From an uncultured Chlorobiota bacterium (GTDB lineage: Bacteria > Bacteroidota > Ignavibacteria > UBA10030 > UBA6906): DNA of 64,000 nucleotides. A program made the position numbers and the translations under genes. The stretch lies in the NCBI GenBank assembly GCA_900696645.1, contig CAADGV010000040.1, positions 62,001-126,000 of the forward strand. The letters are read 5' to 3'. Under the pieces are notes generated by a model that worked only from the letters and a program-made list of their open reading frames with translations, made no database searches and was not told where the DNA came from. The stretch's first letter is position 1, and each line of letters begins with the position of its first letter. Below are positions 34,061 through 42,925 of the stretch, in pieces.

Positions 34061-35158
34061 TTACTGGGCGCGTTCAAGTGCTGTCTCGACAATCTTGCCG
34101 ACAATCTGGTGGAAGGAGAGGCCGTACACCCTCGCTGACCGGGCAAAACCCGCGTCGTCCGAAATGTCGGGGTTCGGATTCACCTCCAGAACATAGGGGA
34201 CGCCATCCGTCGTAAGGCGGAAGTCCACGCGGGCATAGTCGCGACAGCCGATAAGCTGGTAACATTTCAGCGCCGTCTCGCGCAACTCCGTTTCGATTGC
34301 TGCGGGTAACTGTGCAGGACAAACACCCTTCGTTCCTTCATACTCGACTGTTCCGTTCATCCACTTTGCGGCATAGCTGACGATCTTATGCATACCGGGA
34401 GTCAGGCCCGAGAAATCTATCTCCGAGATGGGAAGAACAATCGGCCGCTTGTTCCCGAGAATTGCAACATTGAACTCCCGCCCCTCAATGTACTGCTCGA
34501 CGAGTGCCGGTTGGTCAAACTCAGCCCAGATGTACCGTACCAATTTTCGGAGTTCAGGCAACGAATACACAACCGACTTGTCCGAAATGCCGACGCTTGC
34601 ATCTTCGCGCGACGGTTTCACAATCAGAGGATAGTCCATGCCATCTTTCAATACAATCTTCTCGGCCACTTTGAAGACCTGATGACCGGGAGTTCTGATA
34701 CCATTCGCGTAGAGAATCTCCTTCACGCGGGGTTTGTTGAGCGCCGTTCCCAAAGCCAGCGGGCCGGCACCTGTGTATGGAATCTTGAACAACTCATAGA
34801 GCCCGGCAACATTCATTTCTAGGATGGCTTCGTTCTCGATACACTCGACAAGGTTGAAAATGAGGTCAGGCTTTTCTTCCCGAAGGAAATCAATGAGGCG
34901 CTCGACTTTACTGTCGACGTTGAAAACCATGCATTTGAAGCCGAGCGTCGTCAGCGCGTCCTTGATGTCATCCATCTCCTCGACAACACCAATCTCGGAA
35001 AGGTCGACACCCGCGGGAATGCCGGAAGCCTTGCCGCCGATGCCGGAGATGGCGAGGCCCTCTTTCAGTTGCCCGTTCTCCGAAATGTACTTGCGGCCTT
35101 CATCTGTTCCGACAACAGGCTCATTGTACAAGATCGCTATGCGGGTTTTCTTCCTCAT
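34061..35158 (-). CDS. ATP-grasp ligase, D-Ala-D-Ala-ligase-like (second of a tandem pair)
   Basis: A 365-residue ATP-grasp enzyme. The N-terminal pre-ATP-grasp region starts RIAILYNEP and has LIFNLVECIENEAILEMNVA and KIPYTGAGPLALGTALNK. ATP-binding parts are PLIVKPSREDASVGI, LVEQYIEGREFNVAILGN and the metal-binding ARVDFRLTTDGVPYVLEVNP. It differs from housekeeping Ddl in the loop after the metal site (NPDISDDAGFARSAR in place of PGMT-type). It probably joins an amino acid or peptide to an amine or carboxylate. Its place with a second ATP-grasp, GNAT and kamA suggests a dedicated small-molecule pathway. Confidence 0.82.
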   Translation of the reverse strand: MRKKTRIAILYNEPVVGTDEGRKYISENGQLKEGLAISGIGGKASGIPAGVDLSEIGVVEEMDDIKDALTTLGFKCMVFNVDSKVERLIDFLREEKPDLIFNLVECIENEAILEMNVAGLYELFKIPYTGAGPLALGTALNKPRVKEILYANGIRTPGHQVFKVAEKIVLKDGMDYPLIVKPSREDASVGISDKSVVYSLPELRKLVRYIWAEFDQPALVEQYIEGREFNVAILGNKRPIVLPISEIDFSGLTPGMHKIVSYAAKWMNGTVEYEGTKGVCPAQLPAAIETELRETALKCYQLIGCRDYARVDFRLTTDGVPYVLEVNPNPDISDDAGFARSARVYGLSFHQIVGKIVETALERAQ

Positions 35159-35183
35159 ACTTTCTCCACTGATGGTGTTGATG

Positions 35184-36320
35184 TTATTGAGTGAGAATTG
35201 CGACTTCGCTTGTCTTGGTTATCGGAGTTATTCCGTTTCGCTTCATTGCAATGTCGAGAACGGCGTTGATAAGCTGGTTGTACGACACCCCCACTGCACG
35301 CGCAGCCTTCGGGAAGCATGAATTATCTTCCGGGTTCGGAAGTATGCCGGGCAGCGGATTGATTTCGAGAATGTTGGGCCGGCCGTGAGAATCCAATCGG
35401 ACATCGATGCGTGACCAATCCCTGCAATTCAACACGCGGTAGGCATCCCTGCAAACCATTGATATTTCATCAGTTAGAGAATCATCGATTCTGGCCGGAC
35501 ACTCGAACACATCAAGCGGAGTATCACGCTGGTCCCAAATCCACTTTGCCTCGTAGGAATAGATGGGATTGACGCCGTCGGGCAACGCATCGAATTTGAT
35601 TTCAACTATCGGAAGCACCTGAACATCGTCACCGTTTCCGAGCATTGCAACCGTGAATTCACGGCCGGGGAGGAAATCCTCGACAAGTGCCGGTTCATTA
35701 TACGTGTCGAGAATGATCTTGACTTCGTTGGCAAGTTCGTCGGGATTTCGAACGACGCATGAGTTGTAAATGCCTTTGCTCGATCCCTCGTGCAGCGGCT
35801 TGACGATAGCCGGAAACTTCAGCCGTACATCCTCAAACTGGCCCATGGAACTGATGACCGTGAAGCCTGCTGTCGGGATTTTGTGATATGAAAGAATCTC
35901 TTTCGCCCGCGCTTTGTCGAGACAAATCCCCAACGTCAAAGGATCTGAACCGAGATACGGTATCCGTAACATCTCAAGCATTGCCGGTATCTGCGCTTCG
36001 CGGGAAACTCCGTGCAGACCCTCGGCAATATTGAACACAAAATCGGGCCGGACCGTAACCAGTTTAGGGTACGCTTGCTCGTTCGCCTCGATCATCACAA
36101 TGTTGTATCGCTCGGCAATGGCATCACGGACTGCGTTCACGGTTTCTTCGGTGTCCCATTCTGCGTACATGTCCTTTTCTTTATGACGCTTGCGAAGATC
36201 GAGAGTCGAATCGGAAGGAGATGTTGATGCGTTTGGAGAAGAGAGTTGCTGGCCGTCGTCACCGTGCGAGAGATGAGAGAGTGCTTCCGCTTTCAAATTG
36301 TAGATGAGTGCCACTGTCAT
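35184..36320 (-). CDS. ATP-grasp ligase, D-Ala-D-Ala-ligase-like (first of a tandem pair)
   Basis: A 378-residue paralogue of the next gene. It starts MTVALIYNLKAEALSH, then has a Ser/Pro-rich charged insertion (residues about 22-50) absent from the other copy, FVFNIAEGLHGVSREAQIPA, KIPTAGFTVISS, PAIVKPLHEGSSKGI and SRIDVRLDSHGRPNILEINP, and ends with PLPGILPNPEDNSCFP. The ATP and metal residues look intact. A well-placed AAGGAG lies 40 bases before the ATG and 5 bases before an in-frame CTG (36356), so translation may begin at CTG with 12 more residues. It is the first gene after the promoter at 36397. Confidence 0.82.
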   Translation of the reverse strand: MTVALIYNLKAEALSHLSHGDDGQQLSSPNASTSPSDSTLDLRKRHKEKDMYAEWDTEETVNAVRDAIAERYNIVMIEANEQAYPKLVTVRPDFVFNIAEGLHGVSREAQIPAMLEMLRIPYLGSDPLTLGICLDKARAKEILSYHKIPTAGFTVISSMGQFEDVRLKFPAIVKPLHEGSSKGIYNSCVVRNPDELANEVKIILDTYNEPALVEDFLPGREFTVAMLGNGDDVQVLPIVEIKFDALPDGVNPIYSYEAKWIWDQRDTPLDVFECPARIDDSLTDEISMVCRDAYRVLNCRDWSRIDVRLDSHGRPNILEINPLPGILPNPEDNSCFPKAARAVGVSYNQLINAVLDIAMKRNGITPITKTSEVAILTQ

Positions 36321-36396
36321 CGGGCTGCGCGAAAGCTTTTCATGTGCAGGTTCCAGAAACTCTCCTTAAGAAGTTGAACAACAATTACTTGTGAGT

Positions 36397-36424
36397 AATA
36401 TAAACAAATCTGCAACGTTGTCAA
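36397..36424 (-). promoter_or_regulatory. Promoter of the ATP-grasp/GNAT/kamA operon
   Basis: TTGACA (36419-36424) and TATATT (36397-36402) with a 16-base spacer on the minus strand. The expected RNA start is about 30 bases before the AAGGAG at 36362-36367. No operator palindrome is clear. This separates the four-gene unit from recG upstream. Confidence 0.7.
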
Positions 36425-36564
36425 GCAAAAACTGCGTTTTCTGAAAAAATTCTCATGCCAACTGACAAGATGCGTCTTGACATTGATTCGCAAAAAAAAC
36501 TTCAAGCGCGAAAGATTTCCCTTGACACGATTTGAAAAAAGTTGGATGGAGGGTTTGTGATACA

Positions 36565-38802
36565 TTACGCGACGCGCATAAGCGCAAACGCATCGCGATG
36601 AAGAGAGAGCAGATGTTCCTTGATTGGTTGGTGTTCAGAGAGTTTGAGTTGGGGATCGTGCTCGATGATCGCAAACGCGTCACGGCGCGCTTCATCGAGA
36701 AGCTGAGCATCAGCAAGAATGTCGGCGACCTTGAGCTCGGGCATCCCACTCTGCCGCGTCCCGAAGAAATCACCGGGGCCGCGCAACTGCAGATCTACTT
36801 CAGCGATTTTGAACCCGTCATTCGTTTGCACCATTGTTGCAAGTCGGCGTTCGGCGAGACGCTGCTCGTCAAGAGATTCCTGCCATTGAACCGGATCGCC
36901 TTTGAGCCGGTTTGCCTTCACAGCGATCCACTTCTTGGAAAGAAGAATACAGTACGATTGTTCGCTTCCCCGCCCTACCCTTCCGCGCAACTGGTGAAGT
37001 TGCGAAAGTCCGAAGCGTTCCGCATTCTCAATCACCATAATCGATGCATTCGGCACGTCAATACCGACTTCAATCACTGTTGTTGCAACGAGGATATCGA
37101 GTTCACGATTCTTGAACCGACGCATCACGCCATCCTTCTCTTCGCTCGAAAGTCTGCCGTGTAACAAACCGAGACGAAGATCGGGAAACACGTTCGTCTG
37201 CAATTCTTCAAAATGGACAGTAGCCGCTTTAAGGTCAACTTTCTCCGACTCCTCAATCAGCGGGTAAACGAAATAGGCCTGTCTGCGCTGGCGAATCTGC
37301 TCACGTACAAACGTGAAGACGGATTGTTTTTCTTCCTCATAATGGAGAATTGTTTTAATCGGTTTACGCCCTTTCGGCAATTCGTTTATGATTGAAACGT
37401 CAAGGTCGCCGTACAGAGTCAACGAAAGCGTGCGAGGAATGGGAGTCGCCGTCATCACCAGCACATCCGGGTTTCTACCTTTTTTCTGCAGGGATTGACG
37501 CTGCAACACCCCGAACCGATGTTGTTCGTCTATCACGACATAGCCGAGATTTGCAAATTCAACTCCCTTCTCAAACAGCGCATGAGTGCCGACAACAATC
37601 TGCGCGGTACCGCGTCCGACATCATCAAGAATATCCCGCCGAAGTTTCGAGCGTTGTGCGCCAACCAGCAGGCGGACGTTGACATCGATCCCCTGCAACA
37701 ATGACGCGATAGTCTTGTAATGCTGCTCGGCCAGAATTTCCGTCGGCGCCATAAACACAGCCTGATAGCCGTTCTCCACCGCAATCAACATGGAGATCAG
37801 TGCAACTATCGTCTTCCCGCTGCCAACGTCCCCTTGCAGCAAGCGATTCATCGGCTTGGGCGACTCCATGTCCGATGTGATTTCCTTGATAACGCGGATT
37901 TGTGCTTGCGTAAGTTTGAATGGAAGAGAATCGACGAGTTGCCGCGCTAACTTGCTCTGGATGTTGAAGGATATCCCGTGAGTATCTGTCTTAACGCCGT
38001 GCCGTTTGAGAGCCAGCTTGATTTGAAAGTAGAAGAATTCGTCATACTTCAGGCGACGCAGGCTTTCCGACAAATCAGATTCTGCTTGCGGGAAGTGAAC
38101 ACTTTGCAGCGCGGCCCGAAGGGGAATCAGGTGTTGTTGCTCAAGAAGAGAGCCCGGCAAACTTTCATCAATCCTATTAACATACTGGCGAATGGCGCTA
38201 CCAATTACGCGGCGAAAACCGCTACTGTCTAACCCGACTCGCTCAAGCTCCTTGCCCGAAGGATACAGCGGCACAAGTCCGCCTGTGTTGAGAGTCTTGG
38301 TCCAATCGATCGGCTCGTCTTTTTCTTCGAGTAGCGACTTTTCGGCAATCTTATCAATGTCGGGATGAACAAATTGCAGATTGCCTCCGAACGCAGTCGG
38401 CTGGCCGGAAACTGCAAGCACTTCACCAATGGCGAACCTCGTTTTCCAATAGTTGACGCCACCAAACCAGACACACTGCATTGTGCCTGTTGCGTCACCA
38501 AGAATCAGGACAAGCCGCGCCTTCTTGCCCATCCCCATCACACGAAAGGAACGTATGTCGCCGACAACCGTATAGTCCTTCTTGACGTTGAGCGACTCCT
38601 CTTCAAGAGATGCCGGCCTGAAGTATGCCTGGCGGAGTTGCGCAATAGTAACGACGGAAGTCCGATCGAGGTATCGACGCGGGACGTAGAACAGTAAATC
38701 GTGAACGGTAGAGATGCCGAACTTCTTCAGAATATTGGCCCGGCGTTCGCCGATGCCTTTGAGATATTGGACGGGCTGGGCAAGTATCGAAGGTGGATTC
38801 AT
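36565..38802 (-). CDS. recG: ATP-dependent DNA helicase RecG
   Basis: A 745-residue superfamily 2 helicase that remodels stalled replication forks and Holliday junctions. An N-terminal wedge/OB region (about 1-180, with YLKGIGERRANILKKFG) is followed by the helicase core: Walker A GDVGSGKT (324-331), the DEQH box in VIDEQHRFGVLQR, TATPIPRTL, and the C-terminal TRG motif region (NAERFGLSQLHQLRGRVGRG). All key residues are present. Its length is slightly above the usual 690-700, mostly in the N-terminal half. It is followed by 244 bases that hold the promoter of the next operon. Confidence 0.96.
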   Translation of the reverse strand: MNPPSILAQPVQYLKGIGERRANILKKFGISTVHDLLFYVPRRYLDRTSVVTIAQLRQAYFRPASLEEESLNVKKDYTVVGDIRSFRVMGMGKKARLVLILGDATGTMQCVWFGGVNYWKTRFAIGEVLAVSGQPTAFGGNLQFVHPDIDKIAEKSLLEEKDEPIDWTKTLNTGGLVPLYPSGKELERVGLDSSGFRRVIGSAIRQYVNRIDESLPGSLLEQQHLIPLRAALQSVHFPQAESDLSESLRRLKYDEFFYFQIKLALKRHGVKTDTHGISFNIQSKLARQLVDSLPFKLTQAQIRVIKEITSDMESPKPMNRLLQGDVGSGKTIVALISMLIAVENGYQAVFMAPTEILAEQHYKTIASLLQGIDVNVRLLVGAQRSKLRRDILDDVGRGTAQIVVGTHALFEKGVEFANLGYVVIDEQHRFGVLQRQSLQKKGRNPDVLVMTATPIPRTLSLTLYGDLDVSIINELPKGRKPIKTILHYEEEKQSVFTFVREQIRQRRQAYFVYPLIEESEKVDLKAATVHFEELQTNVFPDLRLGLLHGRLSSEEKDGVMRRFKNRELDILVATTVIEVGIDVPNASIMVIENAERFGLSQLHQLRGRVGRGSEQSYCILLSKKWIAVKANRLKGDPVQWQESLDEQRLAERRLATMVQTNDGFKIAEVDLQLRGPGDFFGTRQSGMPELKVADILADAQLLDEARRDAFAIIEHDPQLKLSEHQPIKEHLLSLHRDAFALMRVA

Positions 38803-38849
38803 GATACAAAAGGTATGAGGAAGGGCAAATTATTGCAACCGACGCAGGT

Positions 38850-40229
38850 TTACCGCTTCCTCGTCCAATACTTGTACAACGGAAGCGAAATAAGAAGCAA
38901 GGCAATTCCTACGACCGCATCACGCGTCTCGTTCACTGCAACATTCCACAAGAACCAGAGCGTTACCGCAACGAACGCAAGAGTTGCGTACGGATAGCCC
39001 CATGCTTTGTACGGCCGGTCGGCGTCGGGCATCTTCCTTCTCAACACAATCACTGCAAGGGCTGAGAGTCCATAGAATCCCCACGACGTGAAAACGACGT
39101 AGTTGGTGATTTGATCGAACGTGCCGCTGAATGTGAGTATCATCCCCCATATACCGAGCGTCAAGATGGCGATGTAGGGACTATGATAACGGGAATGGAC
39201 TTTGCCGAAGACACGCGGAAACACTCCGTCCTTGCCGCCGGCGTAGAGCGTGCGCGGCCCGGCAAGCAACTGCCCGTTCGTCGCCCCGAACGTCGACGCC
39301 ATGATGCCGAGGATAATCAACGATGCACCAATCGGGCCGAGAACGATTGCGGCGACATCTGCAGCGATGCGCGGTGAGCCGGACATTTGCGACACGGGAA
39401 CAATGTATGCGAAGGCAAGATTCGCTGCAAGATACACAGCAATCACGATCAGCGTACCGGCAATGAGAGAGATGGGAAGATCACGTTTGGGATTGCGGAA
39501 CTCGCCGGAGTTGAGCGTGACGGTCAGCCAGCCGTCGTACGCCCACAGCGCCGAGGTAAGGGCAAGGCCGAATGCCGAGACGTAGCTCCACGATATTTCT
39601 TCCGGCCACCAAGGCATGAAGTTCGACGAACTTCCCTTTCCTGAAAACGCAACGGCAAAGGTCAACCCGACAAGAGCCAGAACTTTCGCAGCAGTGAAGA
39701 TGTTCATGACCCAGCCGCCGAACTGTACGCCCCGAATGTTGACGATGGTGACGAGAGCAATGAGACAAAGAGCGATAATCTGATTCCAGCCGACAACAAA
39801 CTGCATCGGCTGATCGAACAACAACCACTGTGTTTTGAAGAAGGCGTGTTCAGGACTCAGCGCAGGAACGAAATGTCCCGCATACGTTGTAAACGCAATC
39901 GAAATGGCGGCAACCGAGCCCGCCTTGTTGATGAAGAAGTCATTCCAGCTAAACAGAAATCCCCATACCTTCCCGAAGCTCTCCCGCAAATACACGTACG
40001 GCCCGCCGGTTTGCGGAAGAACGGCACTGAGTTCTGCAATCGACAACGCCCCAAAAAGAGAGAGAAGCCCAGCAACTATCCATACGAGAAGAATCGGGCC
40101 GGTGGCTTCAAGGTATCCGGCAATGACGGCAGGCTTGAGAAAAATGCCCGAGCCGATAATACAGCCAACATGAATAGCTATTCCCTCGCGGAGACCGAGG
40201 GCGCGGAGGAGTTGGGGAGGTTGTTGCAT
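38850..40229 (-). CDS. APC-family amino acid permease
   Basis: A 459-residue inner-membrane transporter with about 12 hydrophobic helices. The first helix carries the glycine motif CIIGSGIF of the APC superfamily, with GPYVYLRESFGKVWGFLFSW in helix 3 and SALWAYDGW in helix 6. It resembles the L-type/SteT group of exchangers. Substrate is unknown. It is separated from the ATP-grasp/kamA unit only by recG, so lysine or a product of that pathway is a possible but untested substrate. Confidence 0.85.
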   Translation of the reverse strand: MQQPPQLLRALGLREGIAIHVGCIIGSGIFLKPAVIAGYLEATGPILLVWIVAGLLSLFGALSIAELSAVLPQTGGPYVYLRESFGKVWGFLFSWNDFFINKAGSVAAISIAFTTYAGHFVPALSPEHAFFKTQWLLFDQPMQFVVGWNQIIALCLIALVTIVNIRGVQFGGWVMNIFTAAKVLALVGLTFAVAFSGKGSSSNFMPWWPEEISWSYVSAFGLALTSALWAYDGWLTVTLNSGEFRNPKRDLPISLIAGTLIVIAVYLAANLAFAYIVPVSQMSGSPRIAADVAAIVLGPIGASLIILGIMASTFGATNGQLLAGPRTLYAGGKDGVFPRVFGKVHSRYHSPYIAILTLGIWGMILTFSGTFDQITNYVVFTSWGFYGLSALAVIVLRRKMPDADRPYKAWGYPYATLAFVAVTLWFLWNVAVNETRDAVVGIALLLISLPLYKYWTRKR

Positions 40230-40262
40230 AACTCAGGATCTGGTCGGCGGCAAGAATTGCGG

Positions 40263-40484
40263 TTATGCAACTGAACTCTTCAGGGTCACCGAAATCGGTT
40301 TTCGCATTGAAAGCGAGCTTACCTTGAGAATCGAAAATCCAATCACGTTGCCATGCTTGTCCACTTTTTCCATTACCGCATCGTTCTTTGTTTCGCGGAA
40401 GTAACCCGATTTCTTCTGGAACATAACCTCCAGAAAATCAGCCTCTTTGTCGTACCACACGACTATCTTCTTCCCATGATCCAT
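40263..40484 (-). CDS. DUF2283-family small protein (putative antitoxin)
   Basis: A 73-residue protein with the DUF2283 pattern: VVWYDKEADFLEVMF, then a short Glu/Lys stretch, then GNVIGFSILKVSSL near the C-terminus. Members are often encoded directly after a DUF4258-type protein, as here, with the two frames overlapping by 22 bases. In such pairs the DUF2283 protein is usually taken as the antitoxin. No DNA-binding motif is seen. Confidence 0.75.
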   Translation of the reverse strand: MDHGKKIVVWYDKEADFLEVMFQKKSGYFRETKNDAVMEKVDKHGNVIGFSILKVSSLSMRKPISVTLKSSVA

Positions 40485-40753
40485 AATACTTTGCCTCGCT
40501 TGATAGTGTCAGTGAAATAAAAGGTAAGAATAAACTTGTCCAGTTCAACAGTCTTGACAACAACACAAAGGAATTTGGCTCCGACAGGGGTCTTCTTATA
40601 GAATCGATAATACAAGGAGACTGCAATATCAGAGCGGGATTCGACAATTCTATCCGGCCTGCCCACCGTCTCACGAACCTTTTTCATTTGGTTTCGAAGT
40701 TCAGGATGAAATTGCACGGCATGACTGAGGCGCTCATCGGTCAGGCGAACCAT
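40463..40753 (-). CDS. DUF4258/RelE-like small protein (putative toxin)
   Basis: A 96-residue protein starting MVRLTDERLSHAVQFHPEL, with RETVGRPDRIVESRSD, the YYRFYKKTP segment and a final pair of strands (KFLCVVVKTVELDKFILTFY, FTDTIKRGKVLW). This is the layout of small BECR/RelE-fold putative nucleases often called DUF4258. The start ATG is 50 bases downstream of nothing else on this strand, so the pair has its own transcription start. Nuclease activity is inferred from the fold only; catalytic residues are not certain. Confidence 0.65.
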   Translation of the reverse strand: MVRLTDERLSHAVQFHPELRNQMKKVRETVGRPDRIVESRSDIAVSLYYRFYKKTPVGAKFLCVVVKTVELDKFILTFYFTDTIKRGKVLWIMGRR

Positions 40754-40841
40754 ATTGTCATGATGTCTCTAAAAGACCGCACGGCAGCCCATCATTGAAT
40801 TCTCTGCTTTAATCATACTACACCAAGGATAGAATTCTGCA

Positions 40842-42782
40842 TCACACTCTCACACCCTCAACCTTCTTCCCCACAAATCTCATAACGAGAATGAGAATGA
40901 CGGTTCCGACTGCAATGGAAATCCACGGCGACACTCCGTACGCCGTCGGGATATCACCAACCAGCATGCCAACAACTGCGGCAAGCACGGCATAAGGAAG
41001 TTGCGTACGAACATGATCGATATGATCGCAGGCTGAGGCCATCGAACTGAGTATTGTCGTGTCGGAAATGGGCGAACAATGATCGCCGAACACAGCGCCC
41101 GCCAGCACGGAACTGATGACTCCGTGCAGAATGATGATCTGATCTGTACTCGATAGTCCGGCATCAATGCTTAATGTGCTGCCGAGCGGAATCACCAGTG
41201 GCATCATGATGGCCATGGTTCCCCAGCTTGTGCCTGTGGAAAAGCTGATAAGCGCTGCAATCAGAAATACCAGCACGGGAAGCCAATGCGGCGCTATAGT
41301 TCCCCGCAAAACCTGCACGAGGTACCCCGCAGTTTGGAGTTCTTCGGTAACGGCGCCGATGGACCATGCCAGAATAAGAATCAGCATGGCAAGAAGCATG
41401 GACTTTATTCCGTTGGACCAGGCGTCGATCGCTTCGGTCAATTTCATGATTCGCTGGGAAACCGTCAGCAGAATTGCCACAAAACAGCCGGAGAGTGACG
41501 CCCACAGAAGTGAAGAGTACGAATCCGACTTGCTGATAATCTCCCCGATGCCGTACGATGTCTTTCCGTCCGCTGCCAGTGCAGCCGTGCCTGTTGTGTA
41601 CAATCCGTACAGCCCCACAACCAAGACTGTCAGGATTGGCAGGAAACCGTTGTACCACCGTGCAGGTTTGTCACCGGTGGCAATGTAGGTGGCGGATTCG
41701 GTGAGATCGGTTGCAGGTTGGGCGCCATCTCGCATGACTTTTCCGGTTGTGCGGGCTCTGCGTTCGGCCGCAAGCATTGGCCCGAAATCCCTTCCCATGA
41801 AACCGACAAGAAACACCAATATAAGCGTGAAGATGGGATAGAATCTGTACGGTATCGTTTGCAGAAAAACTGCATACGCATCTTCCGACGAGTTGATCAT
41901 CTTCAACCCCTGCTCGATAAGGCCAACTTCGTATCCGATCCAGGTCGAGATAATCATGATGCTTGCAACCGTCGCCGCTCCGGCATCAACGATGAACGAC
42001 AGCTTTTCGCGCGAGATTCTGAGTTTATCGGTAATCGGCCGCATCAGGTTGCCGCGGATAAGGCAGTTTGCGTAGTCATCGAAGAAAATCACAAATGCCA
42101 TGAACAATGTTGACAGTTGCCCGCCCCGGGCAGTCCGGGCATAGCGGGTAATTACATTGGCAATTCCTACCGTTCCGCCGTTTCTGGAAATCACCCCCAC
42201 CATCCCTCCAAACAACATACTGAAGACGATGATTTGCACGTGGCTGGGCTCCGACAGTGCCTTGACGACAAAGTGATCTACAACTCTGAATATTCCGCCG
42301 ATGACATCAAAATCAAAAATGAATACGGCTCCCACATAAATCCCCGTGAAAAGAGAAATAACAACCTGGCGTAAGGTCAGCGCGAGCACAATGGCAATGA
42401 GGGGGGGTAGAATGCTCAGGAAGCCGGGGATAGCTCTTGTCGTTACAGCCTCACTTCCGCTTTGCGTCGAAACAGAGATCGTGTGCCGTCCCGAGGCGTT
42501 AATCGTCACATCATCGACGACGAGTTTGCCGTTGGTGAAAGAAAGGGGTGAGGCCTCTTTTTCAGAAGATCGGGTGACACCTTGCAGTCGGGCCACCTCA
42601 TTGAACCCGGCAATCACATTCCCTGCAGTGTCCTTGGCAATAACCTCAAGCGTGAAACCGACGTCAGCAAGAATAACAGACGGCGTTTTGATTTCGAATG
42701 TTACAGACGAGGAAACGGGTTGGGCACAAAGTAATGCCCCGGAGAAGATGACGATAGCCAATGACGAGAGAACTCTGATCAA
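40842..42782 (-). CDS. NhaC-family Na+/H+ antiporter with N-terminal ectodomain
   Basis: A 646-residue protein. A TTG start with AGGGAG 5 bases upstream gives the signal peptide VLSSLAIVIFSGALLCAQ. Residues about 25-120 form a beta-rich, Ig-like ectodomain (SVTFEIKTPSVILADVGF, GRHTISVSTQSGSEAV). The transporter part begins near 127 (LPPLIAIVLALTLRQV) and has NhaC landmarks (FVIFFDDYANCLIRG, FSTGTSWGTMAIMMP, FGDHCSPISDTTILSSMAS). It should exchange Na+ for H+, or a related substrate, at the inner membrane. NhaC proteins normally lack such an exported domain. Confidence 0.88.
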   Translation of the reverse strand: MIRVLSSLAIVIFSGALLCAQPVSSSVTFEIKTPSVILADVGFTLEVIAKDTAGNVIAGFNEVARLQGVTRSSEKEASPLSFTNGKLVVDDVTINASGRHTISVSTQSGSEAVTTRAIPGFLSILPPLIAIVLALTLRQVVISLFTGIYVGAVFIFDFDVIGGIFRVVDHFVVKALSEPSHVQIIVFSMLFGGMVGVISRNGGTVGIANVITRYARTARGGQLSTLFMAFVIFFDDYANCLIRGNLMRPITDKLRISREKLSFIVDAGAATVASIMIISTWIGYEVGLIEQGLKMINSSEDAYAVFLQTIPYRFYPIFTLILVFLVGFMGRDFGPMLAAERRARTTGKVMRDGAQPATDLTESATYIATGDKPARWYNGFLPILTVLVVGLYGLYTTGTAALAADGKTSYGIGEIISKSDSYSSLLWASLSGCFVAILLTVSQRIMKLTEAIDAWSNGIKSMLLAMLILILAWSIGAVTEELQTAGYLVQVLRGTIAPHWLPVLVFLIAALISFSTGTSWGTMAIMMPLVIPLGSTLSIDAGLSSTDQIIILHGVISSVLAGAVFGDHCSPISDTTILSSMASACDHIDHVRTQLPYAVLAAVVGMLVGDIPTAYGVSPWISIAVGTVILILVMRFVGKKVEGVRV

Positions 42783-42861
42783 GCACGCTCCCTGGAGAAG
42801 AGTGATGGATGAAGGGGAAAAGTCGTCGCAAGATAGAGGCTTTTTGCGTCAGTCGCAAGCC

Positions 42862-42890
42862 TTGAATCACCGCCACGTTTTGTTTATCTT
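42862..42890 (+). promoter_or_regulatory. Promoter of yqaA
   Basis: TTGAAT (42862-42867) and TATCTT (42885-42890) are 17 bases apart, 35 bases before the yqaA start codon. The -10 matches that of the receiver-domain gene. Confidence 0.55.
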
Positions 42891-42925
42891 CATTCGCCGA
42901 TTTTCACATCATCCAAGGGGACTTT

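Noticed and set aside
34061-36320. The ATP-grasp pair as peptidoglycan ddl genes
   Set aside because: No mur or other peptidoglycan genes are near, they are tandem paralogues, and they sit in an operon with kamA. A whole-genome search for a standard ddl would settle it.
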